Source: Halomonas chromatireducens (GTDB lineage Bacteria > Pseudomonadota > Gammaproteobacteria > Pseudomonadales > Halomonadaceae). From it: a stretch of DNA of 64,000 bases. The stretch covers positions 3,057,918-3,121,917 of the forward strand of contig NZ_CP014226.1 of the NCBI RefSeq assembly GCF_001545155.1, given 5' to 3'. Made by a program: the position numbers and the translations under genes. Below, piece by piece: positions 24,580-33,942 of the stretch. The notes under the pieces were generated by a model. That model saw only the letters and a program-made list of their open reading frames with translations, ran no database searches and was not told the DNA's origin. Each line of letters starts with the position of its first letter. Within the stretch, counting starts at the first letter, position 1.

Positions 24580-26061
24580 ATGGAACAACTTGAACAGGTA
24601 CAACTAACCGCGTCGCACTGGGTGTTCCTACTGGTCATCCTGGCGATCTTCGTCTCCATCGGCTTTCGCAAAGGGGTCATCGTCCCCTCGATAATCGGTA
24701 TCTTCATGCTGGGCCTGCTCGCCGAGCCTCAGCACGACGGCGCGCTCAATCAGGTTATCTTTGCCGTACAGGTAGTCTTTCGGGCTCTATTGAATGCCGG
24801 CACCGAACTGTTCGATATTATGCTGGTCATCGCCCTGATGGTGGCGATGCTAAAATCGCTACAGAGCCAGGGCGCCGATCGGCTCATGGTCGCCCCCATG
24901 AAGAAGCTGATGGTAGGCCCCTGGACCGCCTTCTTCGTGCTCGGCGTGACAATGTATATCGCGGCGGCCTTCTTCTGGCCCACACCCGCCGTCGCCCTGG
25001 TGGGTACCGTACTGATCCCGGTTGCCATGCAGGTCGGCCTGCCCGCCATCGGCGCAGCCATGGCCGTTAACCTGTTCGGCCACGGCATGGCCCTGTCGGC
25101 CGACCCCATCATTCAGGGCGCCAGCCGCCTGACAGCCAGTGCCGCGGGGATTGAAACCACCACGCTGGTACCCTATACCCTGCTGTTCTCAGTCGTCGTG
25201 GGTGTCGTTGCCATCACCTTGGCCTGCCTGCAACTGCGTCGGGATATGCGATCCGGCGTGCTCGAGGCGCCCAAGGGTGACGAGGTCTTTGCCCCCCGTT
25301 CGGCAGGTGCCGCAGCGGTGCAGACTGAGACAGTCAAGGAAGAGGAGGAGCCCGAGGCCGGCCCCTACGCCCGCCTCTTTGCCATTGCGGTACCCATCAT
25401 CCTGCTCAGCATCGCCGGACTGATGATCTATCGCGCCGTGTTCATGCCCGACCAGGCCATTCGCGGTGGCGGCGCCACAGCCTTGCTGGGCGGCACGGCA
25501 ACGATCCTGCTGGTGCTCTCCTCGTTCGCTTCCCACGGCCACCATGCCCTGGACGGCATCAGCACCTATACTCGCGAGGGCTTCTTCTTCGCCATCAAGA
25601 TCTTCGCACCGATCATACCCATCGCCGGTTTCTTCTTCCTCGGTCACCCAGGCCATTCCGCCGAGGTCATTGGTGCAGGTGCATCAGGCTTCCTCTTCGA
25701 TATCGGCCACAATATCGGCCACTACATCGATGGCAATATCTTCCTGCTGACCTTCGGCATGGCCTTCATCGGTCTGCTCTCCGGCATGGACGGCTCGGGC
25801 TTCTCCGGCCTTCCGCTAGTGGGTTCACTGTCAGGTGCACTGGGTACCGCAGCCAATGTCGACATCCATGTGCTGGCAGCCCTCGGCCAGGTGGCAGCGA
25901 TTTTCGCCGGCGGCGGCACGCTGGCGGCCTGGGCCTTCGGCGTGGCAGCTGATGCAGGCATTGCCGGCGTCAGCCCCGCAGCCCTGGTGCGGCGTAACTT
26001 CGTACCGGTCATCACGGGTATCGTTGTAGCCTCGCTGCTTGCCGTATTCCTGCTGATGTAG
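24580..26061 (+). CDS. Polytopic permease, family uncertain (ion-transporter-like)
   Basis: 493 residues with about 11-12 hydrophobic segments and a charged cytoplasmic loop near residues 220-262 (TETVKEEEEPEAGP). Notable conserved-looking stretches are MAVNLFGHGMALSADP near residue 160 and GLLSGMDGSGFSGLPLVGSLSGA near residue 395, the latter resembling substrate-binding hairpins of carboxylate or citrate-type transporters. I do not recognise the exact family. The context (GntR regulators, CHR pair, ferredoxin) suggests uptake of the cluster's substrate. Confidence 0.7.
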   Translation: MEQLEQVQLTASHWVFLLVILAIFVSIGFRKGVIVPSIIGIFMLGLLAEPQHDGALNQVIFAVQVVFRALLNAGTELFDIMLVIALMVAMLKSLQSQGADRLMVAPMKKLMVGPWTAFFVLGVTMYIAAAFFWPTPAVALVGTVLIPVAMQVGLPAIGAAMAVNLFGHGMALSADPIIQGASRLTASAAGIETTTLVPYTLLFSVVVGVVAITLACLQLRRDMRSGVLEAPKGDEVFAPRSAGAAAVQTETVKEEEEPEAGPYARLFAIAVPIILLSIAGLMIYRAVFMPDQAIRGGGATALLGGTATILLVLSSFASHGHHALDGISTYTREGFFFAIKIFAPIIPIAGFFFLGHPGHSAEVIGAGASGFLFDIGHNIGHYIDGNIFLLTFGMAFIGLLSGMDGSGFSGLPLVGSLSGALGTAANVDIHVLAALGQVAAIFAGGGTLAAWAFGVAADAGIAGVSPAALVRRNFVPVITGIVVASLLAVFLLM

Positions 26062-26086
26062 GACCGACACAAGTTGACTGTCAACT

Positions 26087-26121
26087 ACTCACCCGGCATC
26101 TAGGCGCCGGGTGAGTTTTTT
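26087..26121 (+). terminator. Intrinsic terminator after the permease gene
   Basis: Stem ACTCACCCGGC / GCCGGGTGAGT with loop ATCTAGGC, followed by TTTTTT. It ends the plus-strand transcript 26 bases past the permease stop. Confidence 0.9.
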
Positions 26122-26168
26122 ATGCAGGGAAAGAAAAAATAGAGGAACGGAGGGTTGACGAAACCCAC

Positions 26169-26200
26169 CTTCTGGAACATGGTATACCATATGCCAGAAG
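26169..26200. promoter_or_regulatory. Extended GGTATACC operator, site 5
   Basis: GGTATACC (26181-26188) is the centre of a 32-base palindrome whose two 16-base halves match at 14 positions, with perfect outer arms CTTCTGG and CCAGAAG. It is the longest version of the motif and lies 65 bases upstream of the ferredoxin gene at 26266. Confidence 0.65.
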
Positions 26201-26265
26201 GCAAAGCAGACGCTGTGCAGAGAGATCCTCATGCACGATCTGACGATAATGAGCTAGGTGACGAT

Positions 26266-26607
26266 ATGCCCCTGATCAAGATTCACAAGAACGGCGAGGT
26301 ATTCGAAGGCGAAGTCCAGCCCAAGACCAATTTGGTCGTGCGTGCCGGTATACGCCAGTTTCCCTACCCCCATCTCAGCTACGGCTGCGGCATGGGCAAG
26401 TGTGCCAAGTGCATGTGCAAGGTGCTCAAGGGTGGGGAAACGCTTGCCGAGCCCAACTGGAAGGAGAAGAAGATGCTGGGATCACGTCTCGAGCAGGGAT
26501 ATCGCCTTGCCTGCCAGCTTTGGGTCGAAGAAGATCTGGAACTGGCCCAGGAGGCTGCCGCCGCCCCAGCCGCCTCGAAGATGCCCGGCACCACGACCAA
26601 TTCCTAG
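26266..26607 (+). CDS. 2Fe-2S ferredoxin (paralogue 2)
   Basis: 113 residues from MPLIKIHKNGEVFEG. Ligands in YGCGMGKCAKCMCKVLKGG near residues 38-56 and the distal Cys in LACQLW near residue 86, with an Ala-rich C-terminal tail. Same CxC extra cysteine as the ferredoxin at 18522. It forms its own short transcript between an upstream operator and a terminator, so it may be induced together with the diiron enzyme operon by the same regulator. Confidence 0.9.
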   Translation: MPLIKIHKNGEVFEGEVQPKTNLVVRAGIRQFPYPHLSYGCGMGKCAKCMCKVLKGGETLAEPNWKEKKMLGSRLEQGYRLACQLWVEEDLELAQEAAAAPAASKMPGTTTNS

Positions 26608-26674
26608 TGTCGCTTCAGGTGTCGCCGGCACAGCTCCCGAGCAGGCTTCCCTCAACACCCAATCCCATCAACAG

Positions 26675-26710
26675 AAAAGCCCATCAGGCATGAAAACTGA
26701 TGGGCTTTTT
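26675..26710. terminator. Bidirectional terminator between ferredoxin and oadB
   Basis: AAAA-GCCCATCAG, loop, CTGATGGGC-TTTTT: a nine-base stem with A-run before and T-run after, serving the plus-strand ferredoxin gene and the minus-strand oad operon, whose last gene ends at 26736. Confidence 0.9.
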
Positions 26711-26735
26711 CCTTAGGCAAGCTGTCGGCGCCGCG

Positions 26736-28058
26736 CTAGCCCAGATACTTGATCATTACCCCCGCCGCCACCGCAGAGCCGATGACTCCGGCCACGTTGG
26801 GCCCCATGGCATGCATCAGCAGGAAGTTGTGCGGGTTGGACTCAAGGCCCACCTTGTTGGCGACACGAGCCGCCATGGGCACCGCAGAGACCCCTGCGGC
26901 ACCGATCAACGGGTTGATTGGCATCTTGCTCATGACGTTCATCAGTTTGGCCATGAGCACCCCCGCCGCAGTGCCGATGGCAAACGCCACCATGCCAAGC
27001 GCCATGATCCCCAGCGTTTCCTGGGCAAGGAAGGTCTCGGCCATCAGTCGCGAGCCCACGGCGAGCCCCAGCACGATGGTGACGATGTTGATCAGTGCGT
27101 TCTGCGCGGTGTCGGTAAGCCGCTCCACCACGCCACACTCACGCATCAGGTTGCCGAAGCAGAACATGCCCAGCAGCGGTGCTGCGTCTGGAAGGAACAC
27201 CGCCACCAGCATCAACAGCAACAGAGGGAAGACGATCTTTTCCAGCTTCGACACCGGCCGCAGCTGGGTCATGGTGATCTCGCGTTCCTTCTTGCTGGTC
27301 AGCAGTTTCATGATCGGCGGCTGTATCATGGGTACCAGCGCCATGTAGGCGTAGGCGGCCACAGCGATTGCACCCAGCAGCTCCGGGGCCAGCACACTGG
27401 AGACATAGATCGAGGTGGGTCCGTCGGCCCCGCCGATGATGCCGATGGCGGCCGACTGCTCCAGGGAGAAGTCCATCCAGCCCATCGCCGACAAGCCCAC
27501 CGCGCCGAACACCGTGGCGAAGATGCCGAACTGCGCTGCAGCCCCCAGGAAGAGAGTACGCGGGTTGGCCAGCAGCGGACCGAAGTCGGTCATGGCCCCC
27601 ACGCCCATGAAGATCAGCAGCGGCGCGATCCCCGAGGCAACGGCCACGGTATAGAACGTGTAAAGCAGGCCGTCGCCATAGCCGACATTGATCGCCACGT
27701 CCTTGGCAGCACGAAGCTGGTCGGGCGCGGCGCCGTTGTCGATAAGCGCCTTGAGGGTGGCCCGCCAGGCTTCTTCGCCGGCCAACGGGTCAAGCGTCGC
27801 CCCCAGCGCCGAGGCGATCTGGTGAAGCACCGCGGGGCGCGCCACCTCGATGGCCTGATCCAGTGCGGAGATAGCCAGGCCCGCCTCTGGAATGTTAGCG
27901 AGAATGCCGCCAAAGCCGATCGGCACCAGCAGCAGCGGCTCGAATTTCTTGGCGATGGCCAGGTAAAGAAGGATCAGGCCCACCGCGATCATTACCGCCT
28001 GGCCGAGGGTCAGGTTGTATAGGCCCGAGCCCTCCCACAGGGTCAATAAATGTTCCAT
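26736..28058 (-). CDS. oadB: Oxaloacetate decarboxylase, sodium-pumping beta subunit
   Basis: 440 residues, about nine membrane spans. Conserved motifs include [21 protein letters not shown] near residue 184 (with the functional Asp), [13 protein letters not shown] near residue 254 and [18 protein letters not shown] near residue 375. OadB couples decarboxylation of carboxybiotin to export of two Na+ ions. Last gene of oadGAB, 12 bases after oadA. Confidence 0.96.
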   Translation of the reverse strand: MEHLLTLWEGSGLYNLTLGQAVMIAVGLILLYLAIAKKFEPLLLVPIGFGGILANIPEAGLAISALDQAIEVARPAVLHQIASALGATLDPLAGEEAWRATLKALIDNGAAPDQLRAAKDVAINVGYGDGLLYTFYTVAVASGIAPLLIFMGVGAMTDFGPLLANPRTLFLGAAAQFGIFATVFGAVGLSAMGWMDFSLEQSAAIGIIGGADGPTSIYVSSVLAPELLGAIAVAAYAYMALVPMIQPPIMKLLTSKKEREITMTQLRPVSKLEKIVFPLLLLMLVAVFLPDAAPLLGMFCFGNLMRECGVVERLTDTAQNALINIVTIVLGLAVGSRLMAETFLAQETLGIMALGMVAFAIGTAAGVLMAKLMNVMSKMPINPLIGAAGVSAVPMAARVANKVGLESNPHNFLLMHAMGPNVAGVIGSAVAAGVMIKYLG

Positions 28059-28070
28059 GATGGTGGACCC

Positions 28071-29894
28071 TTAAAGCTCGATGAGCACGTCGCCGACGGA
28101 CACACTGTCGCCTTCGCTGACCTTGACCATGGAGACAGTGCCGTCGCTTGAGGCACGCACTTCGGTTTCCATCTTCATGGCCTCGAGGATGATGACGACA
28201 TCACCTTCCTTTACCGCGTCACCCGGCTTGACGTTGACCTTGAAGATGTTGCCTGCCAAGGGTGCGGCGATTGTCGCGCCGCTGGGCCCGGCCGGTGTGG
28301 CCGGCGCCGGGGCTGCGCCCGCCTGCTCCGACACCTCGCCGATTTCGCCACCCTCGGCCACTTCCACTACATAGGCCTTGCCGTTCACCTTGACGGTGTA
28401 GGTCTCGGGACCGCTCGGGGCAGCGCCCTGTTGCGCCGGCACCTTGGCCTGCGTCGTGGCCGGCAGGCTGGCCGCGGGCTGGGCTTCCGCCGCCTGGGGC
28501 ACCGGCTCGAAGGCATCGGGATTGTCGCGATTCTTGAGGAACTTGAGGCCGATCTGCGGGAACAGCGCGTAGGTGAGAACGTCATCGATCTCACGCTCGC
28601 CCTCAGCGAGGCGGATACCCTCGGCCTTGGCCTTCTCCTTGAGCTCGGCGGCGAGCCTGTCCATTTCCGGCTCGAGCAGGTCGGCAGGACGGCAGGTAAT
28701 CGGCTCCCCACCCTCCAGCACGCGCTGCTGCAGTTCCTTGTTCAAGGGAGCGGGGGCAGCACCGTATTCACCCTTGAGCAGCGCCTGGACTTCCTTGGAG
28801 ATCGACTTGTAGCGCTCGCCCATCATCACGTTCATTACCGCCTGTGTACCAACGATCTGTGATGTCGGCGTCACCAACGGGATATAGCCCAGGTCCTCGC
28901 GGACACGCGGTATCTCGCCCAGCACGTCGTCAAGCTTGTCGCCGGCACCCTGCTCCTTGAGCTGGCCTTCCATGTTGGTGAGCATGCCGCCGGGCACCTG
29001 GGCCACCAGAATGCGGGAGTCGATGCCCTTCAGAGAACCTTCGAAGGCGGCGTACTTCTTGCGCACCTCGCGGAAATAGCCGGCGATCTCCTCGAGCAGT
29101 TCGAGGTCCAGGCCGGTGTCGCGCTCGGTGCCCCGCAGGATGGCGACCACTGATTCAGTGGGGCTATGGCCGTAGGTCATCGACATGGAAGAGATGGCGG
29201 TATCGACGTTGTCGATGCCGGCCTCCACGGCCTTGAGGATCGAGGCAGTGGACATCCCGGTGGTGGCATGGCACTGCATGTGGATCGGGATCGACAGCGC
29301 CTTCTTCAGTCGCGAGACCAGCTCGAAGGCGTCATAGGGGGTCAGCAGGCCGGCCATGTCCTTGATGCACAGGGAATCGGCCCCCATGTCGGCAATGGTC
29401 TCGGAGAGCTCCACCCAGCTGTCCAGGGTATGCACCGGGCTGACGGTATAGGAGATCGTGCCCTGGGCGTGGCCCTGCACGTCGCGCACTGCCTTGATGG
29501 CGCGCTCCAGGTTGCGCGGATCGTTCATGGCATCGAACACGCGGAAGACATCGACGCCGTTGGTCTTGGCCCGCTCGACGAAACGGTCGACCACATCGTC
29601 GCCGTAGTGCCGATAGCCCAGCAGGTTCTGTCCACGTAGCAGCATCTGCTGTGGCGTATTGGGCATGGCCTCCTTCAACGCCCGTATCCGCTCCCACGGA
29701 TCTTCACCGAGATAGCGGATACAGGCGTCGAAGGTGGCTCCGCCCCAGGACTCCAGCGACCAGAAGCCGACACGGTCGAGCTTCTCGGCGATCGGCAGCA
29801 TGTCGTCCAGGCGCATGCGGGTCGCGAACAGCGACTGATGGGCGTCGCGCAGCACGACGTCGGTGATGCCCAGCGGGCGCTTGGTCTCACTCAT
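28071..29894 (-). CDS. oadA: Oxaloacetate decarboxylase alpha subunit (carboxyltransferase with biotin domain)
   Basis: 607 residues. The N-terminal TIM-barrel carboxyltransferase has the metal site [10 protein letters not shown] near residue 13, the lysine in CIKDMAGLL near 176 and [10 protein letters not shown] near 206-215. A PYC_OADA domain follows, then an Ala/Pro-rich linker (about 465-535) and a C-terminal biotinyl domain with EAMKMETE. It transfers CO2 from oxaloacetate to biotin, giving pyruvate; the biotin arm then reaches OadB. Confidence 0.97.
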   Translation of the reverse strand: MSETKRPLGITDVVLRDAHQSLFATRMRLDDMLPIAEKLDRVGFWSLESWGGATFDACIRYLGEDPWERIRALKEAMPNTPQQMLLRGQNLLGYRHYGDDVVDRFVERAKTNGVDVFRVFDAMNDPRNLERAIKAVRDVQGHAQGTISYTVSPVHTLDSWVELSETIADMGADSLCIKDMAGLLTPYDAFELVSRLKKALSIPIHMQCHATTGMSTASILKAVEAGIDNVDTAISSMSMTYGHSPTESVVAILRGTERDTGLDLELLEEIAGYFREVRKKYAAFEGSLKGIDSRILVAQVPGGMLTNMEGQLKEQGAGDKLDDVLGEIPRVREDLGYIPLVTPTSQIVGTQAVMNVMMGERYKSISKEVQALLKGEYGAAPAPLNKELQQRVLEGGEPITCRPADLLEPEMDRLAAELKEKAKAEGIRLAEGEREIDDVLTYALFPQIGLKFLKNRDNPDAFEPVPQAAEAQPAASLPATTQAKVPAQQGAAPSGPETYTVKVNGKAYVVEVAEGGEIGEVSEQAGAAPAPATPAGPSGATIAAPLAGNIFKVNVKPGDAVKEGDVVIILEAMKMETEVRASSDGTVSMVKVSEGDSVSVGDVLIEL

Positions 29895-29973
29895 GACGAT
29901 GACCCCGTAGAGATGGCAGTGTAGTTATGTAGTAATATGGCGCGCCCTCGCCGCACTCTCAGCCAGTAGCGAG

Positions 29974-30228
29974 TCAGCGGCGATGGCGGTAACGATGGAC
30001 GGCGGTGCTGATGACGGCCATGAGTTCGGCATCATCGGTCCTGTCAGCGGTGGGCGCCACGCCTTTCCCGGCGGCGGGCTGCACGGCAGGCGGTGTGGGG
30101 GCCAGGCGGCGAATGACCAGCGACATCAAGCTTGTGGTCAGCACGAGCACGGTAAGAAAAACAAAAACAAATCCCATGCCGACGCCCATCAGGGCCAGAC
30201 CGTCATGTAACAGCTGCAGATCCTGCAT
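29974..30228 (-). CDS. oadG: Oxaloacetate decarboxylase gamma subunit
   Basis: 84 residues from MQDLQLLHDGLALMGVGMGF, one membrane helix (FVFVFLTVLVLTTSLMSLVI), a proline-rich linker and a C-terminal His/Arg-rich tail (STAVHRYRHRR) that in the family binds Zn2+ and the alpha subunit. I use this start because upstream in-frame codons would place an unrelated extension before the conserved N-terminus. First gene of oadGAB; divergent from dusC. Confidence 0.93.
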   Translation of the reverse strand: MQDLQLLHDGLALMGVGMGFVFVFLTVLVLTTSLMSLVIRRLAPTPPAVQPAAGKGVAPTADRTDDAELMAVISTAVHRYRHRR

Positions 30229-30377
30229 TCGCCTTCTCCCGTAACCTGACCACGAACAGCCGCCATCAGGTCGTATAGCGTAGAAATCCGGTCGTCTAAA
30301 CTGCCACACTCAGGACAGATTGCAAGCGCCCCATGGTGGAAGCCAGCGTTGTTAATTTACTACAAGGAGGCCGTGAG

Positions 30378-31388
30378 ATGGGCCGTATCGGGCTCGCCCC
30401 CATGGAAGGAGTGATCGACTCCGTCACCCGCGACTTGCTAACGCGACTGCCCGGCTTCGACTGGACGGTCACCGAATTCGTGCGCGTTGTCGATGCCCGC
30501 CTGCCGCCACGGGTCTACCACAAGATCTGCCCCGAGCTCGCCCGACTCCCGGCCCGCACCCCTTCTGGTGTGCCGGTGCATCTGCAGCTGCTGGGCAGCG
30601 ATCCCAGCGCCCTGGCTGCCAATGCCCGGCAGGCCCTGCAGCTGGGCGTGCGCAGCATCGATCTCAATTTCGGCTGCCCGGCCAAGCTGGTCAATCGCCA
30701 TGATGGCGGCGCCTCGCTGCTGCGCGATCCCCGCCGGGTCTACGCGGCGGTAGCTGCCGTACATGACACGGTCGGCCACGCCATACCGGTAACAGCCAAG
30801 ATCCGTCTCGGCTTTTCCAACCGCCGCCTCGCCCTGGCCTGCGCCGGGGCAGCCGAAGACGGCGGCGCGTCACAGCTCGTGGTGCATGCCCGCACCCGCG
30901 ACGAAGGCTATCGGCCACCGGCCCACTGGGAATGGATCGGTCGTATACGCCGACACCTGAGCATACCCGTGGTCGCCAATGGCGATATCTGGAGCCTGGA
31001 AGACTACTGGAAAGCGAGAACGTTATCTGGCTGCCAGGATGTCATGCTGGGTCGTGGCGCCCTTGCGGACCCCTGGCTGGCACCCCGCATTCGTCATTGG
31101 CTATGCACCGGCGAACGCCTCCTCGATACCAGTTGGCAGGCCCGTGCAGCGATGCTTGTCGCCTATGCTGCAACGCAGCGCGAAAAACTGCAAGCTCGGG
31201 TAGTGGTATCACTGGTCAAGCAGTGGCTGAACCAGATGCGCTACCGGGATGCCATGGCGGCTCAGCGCTTCGAGCAACTCAAGCGCATTACCGACCTCGA
31301 TACTCTGCTCGCCGGGCTTGCGGCGACCCCGGCGCAAGGGCCGCTCTCGAACCCGCTTGAGTCCGGGCTCGTCTCTCTTGAGTCGTGA
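30378..31388 (+). CDS. dusC: tRNA-dihydrouridine(16) synthase DusC
   Basis: 336 residues from MGRIGLAPMEGVIDS, with AAGGAGG ten bases upstream. DusC features: LAPMEGVIDSVTRDLL, TEFVRVVDARLPPRV, DLNFGCPAKLVNRHDGGASLL with the catalytic Cys near residue 100, and the FMN-phosphate motif VVANGDIWS. It reduces U16 in tRNA. It lies beside a cluster of tRNA genes. Confidence 0.94.
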   Translation: MGRIGLAPMEGVIDSVTRDLLTRLPGFDWTVTEFVRVVDARLPPRVYHKICPELARLPARTPSGVPVHLQLLGSDPSALAANARQALQLGVRSIDLNFGCPAKLVNRHDGGASLLRDPRRVYAAVAAVHDTVGHAIPVTAKIRLGFSNRRLALACAGAAEDGGASQLVVHARTRDEGYRPPAHWEWIGRIRRHLSIPVVANGDIWSLEDYWKARTLSGCQDVMLGRGALADPWLAPRIRHWLCTGERLLDTSWQARAAMLVAYAATQREKLQARVVVSLVKQWLNQMRYRDAMAAQRFEQLKRITDLDTLLAGLAATPAQGPLSNPLESGLVSLES

Positions 31389-31404
31389 GTGTAAGCCGAA
31401 CCAT

Positions 31405-31440
31405 AAAAAAGGGGTGGACGTCGACAGGCAACGTCACCCC
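31405..31440 (-). terminator. Intrinsic terminator downstream of the tRNA cluster
   Basis: On the minus strand, GGGGTGACGT ... ACGTCCACCCC is followed by TTTTTT. It can end minus-strand transcripts from the tRNA genes before they enter dusC, which converges from the other side. Confidence 0.7.
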
Positions 31441-31522
31441 AAACGATCGCAGCCGGCGCAATCATCCCTGAACAGGCCGATGCCACTAGCAGAAGCGGGC
31501 TGGCTCAATGGCCACAAACAGA

Positions 31523-31551
31523 AGACCCGCCCTCACATGGAGGGCGGGTCT
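31523..31551 (-). terminator. Intrinsic terminator immediately after tRNA-Arg
   Basis: Perfect 12-base stem AGACCCGCCCTC / GAGGGCGGGTCT with a five-base loop, six bases after the encoded CCA of the tRNA. The following minus-strand sequence is TCTGTTTG, a weak U-tract; the terminator at 31405 may act as backup. Confidence 0.75.
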
Positions 31552-31556
31552 GAATC

Positions 31557-31633
31557 TGGCGCGCCCGGGAGGATTCGAACCTCCGACCCCCTGATTCGTA
31601 GTCAGGTACTCTATCCAGCTGAGCTACGGGCGC
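31557..31633 (-). tRNA. tRNA-Arg (ACG), copy 2
   Basis: 77 bases with an encoded CCA. Acceptor stem GCGCCCG/CGGGCGC, D-arm AGCTCAGCTGGATAGAGT, anticodon stem CCTGA/TCAGG with loop CTACGAA (anticodon ACG, read as ICG), and T-loop GTTCGAATC. Identical to the copy at 31872-31948. Confidence 0.97.
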
Positions 31634-31749
31634 GAACGGTATAACCGTGACTTGCCTTGATACTTGAAACGTTACACGTAGTACCGTGCTGCTACATTCA
31701 TGCCGCTTTGCACGATATTACTTGGCACTATTCAATAAGTGCTACGTCT

Positions 31750-31825
31750 CTTATCGCTAAACCACTTATCGTTAAACCAATTAGGGCTATGAACACCAGC
31801 TCCAGGGCCATGAACACTAGCTCTA
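31750..31825. repeat. Two small tandem repeats between the tRNA-Arg copies
   Basis: Two 15-base units (CTTATCGCTAAACCA / CTTATCGTTAAACCA) at 31750-31779 are followed by two 21-base units at 31784-31825 sharing ATGAACAC(C/T)AGCTC. The 238-base tRNA spacer (31634-31871) otherwise holds nothing I can name. Confidence 0.8.
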
Positions 31826-31871
31826 CGCGAAGGACTCGATGATCATGTCGCCATCATGCGCTCTGGCAACA

Positions 31872-31948
31872 TGGCGCGCCCGGGAGGATTCGAACCTCCG
31901 ACCCCCTGATTCGTAGTCAGGTACTCTATCCAGCTGAGCTACGGGCGC
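31872..31948 (-). tRNA. tRNA-Arg (ACG), copy 1
   Basis: Same 77-base sequence as the copy at 31557, including the encoded CCA and the ACG anticodon in loop CTACGAA. Probably co-transcribed with the tRNA-Ser upstream. Confidence 0.97.
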
Positions 31949-32007
31949 GTTGCTTTCTCCAACGCTTCTTGCTCGATCTACCACTTATACCTTGGCACGT
32001 GCCGCGA

Positions 32008-32100
32008 TGGCGGAGAGGGAGGGATTCGAACCCTCGATGGGGCTATAAACCCCATACTCCCTTAGCAGGGGAGCGCCTTCAGCCACTCGGCCACCTCTCC
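32008..32100 (-). tRNA. tRNA-Ser (GCT)
   Basis: 93 bases, class II tRNA with a long variable arm and encoded CCA. Acceptor GGAGAGG/CCTCTCC, D-arm GCCGAGTGGCTGAAGGC, anticodon stem CTCCC/GGGAG with loop CTGCTAA (anticodon GCT), variable arm GTATGGGG...CCCCAT, T-loop GTTCGAATC. First of three tRNA genes downstream of csrA. Confidence 0.97.
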
Positions 32101-32204
32101 CTCACGACACGGCGCATACTCTATCGCCTCTGCGCCGCTTTGTCTAGCGTATTCAGGGATTTGTTTCTTCCGGGCTGAATCGCCAGCGTCTCGTTATGGC
32201 TCTC

Positions 32205-32402
32205 TCAAGATGCTGCGCCGCCACCCCCTTCGTCAGACTTCTCGCGCTGTATGCGCTGATAGATCTCCTCACGGTGTACAGCAACATCCTTGGGTGCATT
32301 GACACCGATACGGACCTGATTGCCCTTGACGCCAAGGACTGTCACGGTGATGTCATCACCGATCATCAGGGTTTCGCCGACACGGCGGGTCAGGATGAGC
32401 AT
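32205..32402 (-). CDS. csrA: Carbon storage regulator CsrA/RsmA
   Basis: 65 residues, [17 protein letters not shown] at the N-terminus and the RNA-binding residues of strand 1 (Leu4, Arg6, Arg7) and strand 5 (VAVHREEIY, Arg44 equivalent) conserved. A dimeric RNA-binding post-transcriptional regulator of GGA-containing leaders. A candidate titrating RNA lies at 51771-51996. csrA follows lysC (210-base gap with no gene; it contains copies of ATGACACCA in direct and inverted orientation). Confidence 0.97.
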   Translation of the reverse strand: MLILTRRVGETLMIGDDITVTVLGVKGNQVRIGVNAPKDVAVHREEIYQRIQREKSDEGGGGAAS

Positions 32403-32612
32403 GACTGATCTCCTTCTCAGACGACTAGCAACGGGATACGCGACGATCCAATCGACGCCATTAAACTAAACATATTATGTGGCATGACACCACTATGCAC
32501 CACCGACGCGCACCATGACACCATGGATGCGTTGAAGGGAAGTCGATTTGTTGTGGTGTCATCGACCTCCCTCCAGCGTAGAAGATACAGGTTAAGCTCG
32601 ATGCTTTCTGAG

Positions 32613-33863
32613 CTATTCGCTTTCAATATCGCTTTTGTCCAGGCCGAAGGCCTTGTGCAGCGCCTTGACCGCAAGCTCCATGTGCTTCTCGTCGATAACC
32701 ACCGAAATCTTGATTTCGGAGGTTGAAACCATGCGGATATTGACGTTCTCGTCGGCCAGTACGCGGAACATCTTGGAAGCTACACCGGCGTGGGAGCGCA
32801 TCCCGACCCCCACCAGCGACACCTTGGCGATGTTGTCGTCGCCCTTCACCTCGCCCTCGCCCAGGTCAGGCAGCACCTGCTCCTGGAGGATCTTCATCGT
32901 CTGCTTGTAGTCGCCCTTGGCCACGGTGAAGGTGAAGTCGGTGTAGTCGCCTGCCGGCGCCACGTTCTGCACGATCATGTCGACTTCGATGTTGGCATCG
33001 GCGATCGGGCCCAGAATCCGTGACGCCACGCCGGGCACATCGGGGGTATTGAGCAGGGTGAGCTTGGCCTCGTTGGCGGTGAAGGCGATACCGGAGATAA
33101 GCGGTTCTTCCATGGAGTCCTCGTCTTGGTCGGAGTCAGCAACGATCAGGGTACCGGGGCCATCCTGGAAACTGGACAGCACGCGCAGCGGCACATTGTA
33201 TTTACCGGCGAATTCAACGGCGCGGATCTGCAACACCTTGGAGCCGAGGCTCGCCAGCTCGAGCATCTCCTCGACGGTAATGGTGTCCAGGCGCTGGGCC
33301 TTGGAGCATACGCGGGGGTCGGTGGTGTAGACGCCATCCACGTCGGTGTAGATCTGGCACTCGTCGGCCTTGAGTGCCGCCGCCAGGGCCACACCGGTGG
33401 TATCGGAACCGCCGCGGCCGAGCGTGGTGATATTGCCCTCCTCGTCGACACCCTGGAAGCCGGCGACGACCACCACCTTGTTGTCGTCCAGGTCCTCACG
33501 CATCTCGTCGGTCTCGATGCGCTGGATGCGTGCCTTGGTGTGAGAGCTGTCGGTGAGAATGCCCACCTGGGAGCCGGTATAGGAGGTCGCAGGCACGCCC
33601 AGCTTGTGCAGCGCCATGGCCAGCAGCGAAATGGTGACCTGCTCGCCGGTGGAGACGAGCATGTCCATCTCCCGGGGCGTCGGCTCGTCGTTGATCTCGT
33701 TGGCCAGGCCGATGAGGCGGTTGGTCTCGCCACTCATGGCGGACAGGACGACGACGATCTGGTGGCCCTGGTCGCGGAAGCCCTTGACCTTCTCGGCCAC
33801 GGCCTTGATGCGCTCCACGGAGCCCACCGAGGTGCCGCCGAATTTCTGAACGTATAGTGCCAT
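32613..33863 (-). CDS. lysC: Aspartate kinase LysC
   Basis: 416 residues from [14 protein letters not shown], the conserved kinase N-terminus. Further motifs: [14 protein letters not shown] near 40, GRGGSDTT near 175, and two C-terminal ACT domains (from about residue 265), which bind lysine/threonine for feedback inhibition. Phosphorylates aspartate as first step to Lys, Thr and Met, and in halophiles to ectoine. I reject an upstream in-frame start at 33962 as it adds a non-conserved extension. Confidence 0.95.
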   Translation of the reverse strand: MALYVQKFGGTSVGSVERIKAVAEKVKGFRDQGHQIVVVLSAMSGETNRLIGLANEINDEPTPREMDMLVSTGEQVTISLLAMALHKLGVPATSYTGSQVGILTDSSHTKARIQRIETDEMREDLDDNKVVVVAGFQGVDEEGNITTLGRGGSDTTGVALAAALKADECQIYTDVDGVYTTDPRVCSKAQRLDTITVEEMLELASLGSKVLQIRAVEFAGKYNVPLRVLSSFQDGPGTLIVADSDQDEDSMEEPLISGIAFTANEAKLTLLNTPDVPGVASRILGPIADANIEVDMIVQNVAPAGDYTDFTFTVAKGDYKQTMKILQEQVLPDLGEGEVKGDDNIAKVSLVGVGMRSHAGVASKMFRVLADENVNIRMVSTSEIKISVVIDEKHMELAVKALHKAFGLDKSDIESE

Positions 33864-33942
33864 ATGCGGTTTTCCCTCGTTCTTCGAGTGTAAGCGCTCG
33901 TATGCGTGAAAGGGCCGGGCTCGCTGTTGCCGGCCCGGGATA

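Noticed and set aside
31557..32100. tRNA cluster as an integration site for a genomic island
   Set aside because: No integrase gene and no direct repeat of a tRNA 3' end flanking foreign genes; the duplicated tRNA-Arg is complete in both copies.
32403..32612. Possible small RNA or terminator between csrA and lysC
   Set aside because: ATGACACCA occurs in direct and inverted copies, but spacing is too long for a clear terminator and no promoter is evident.
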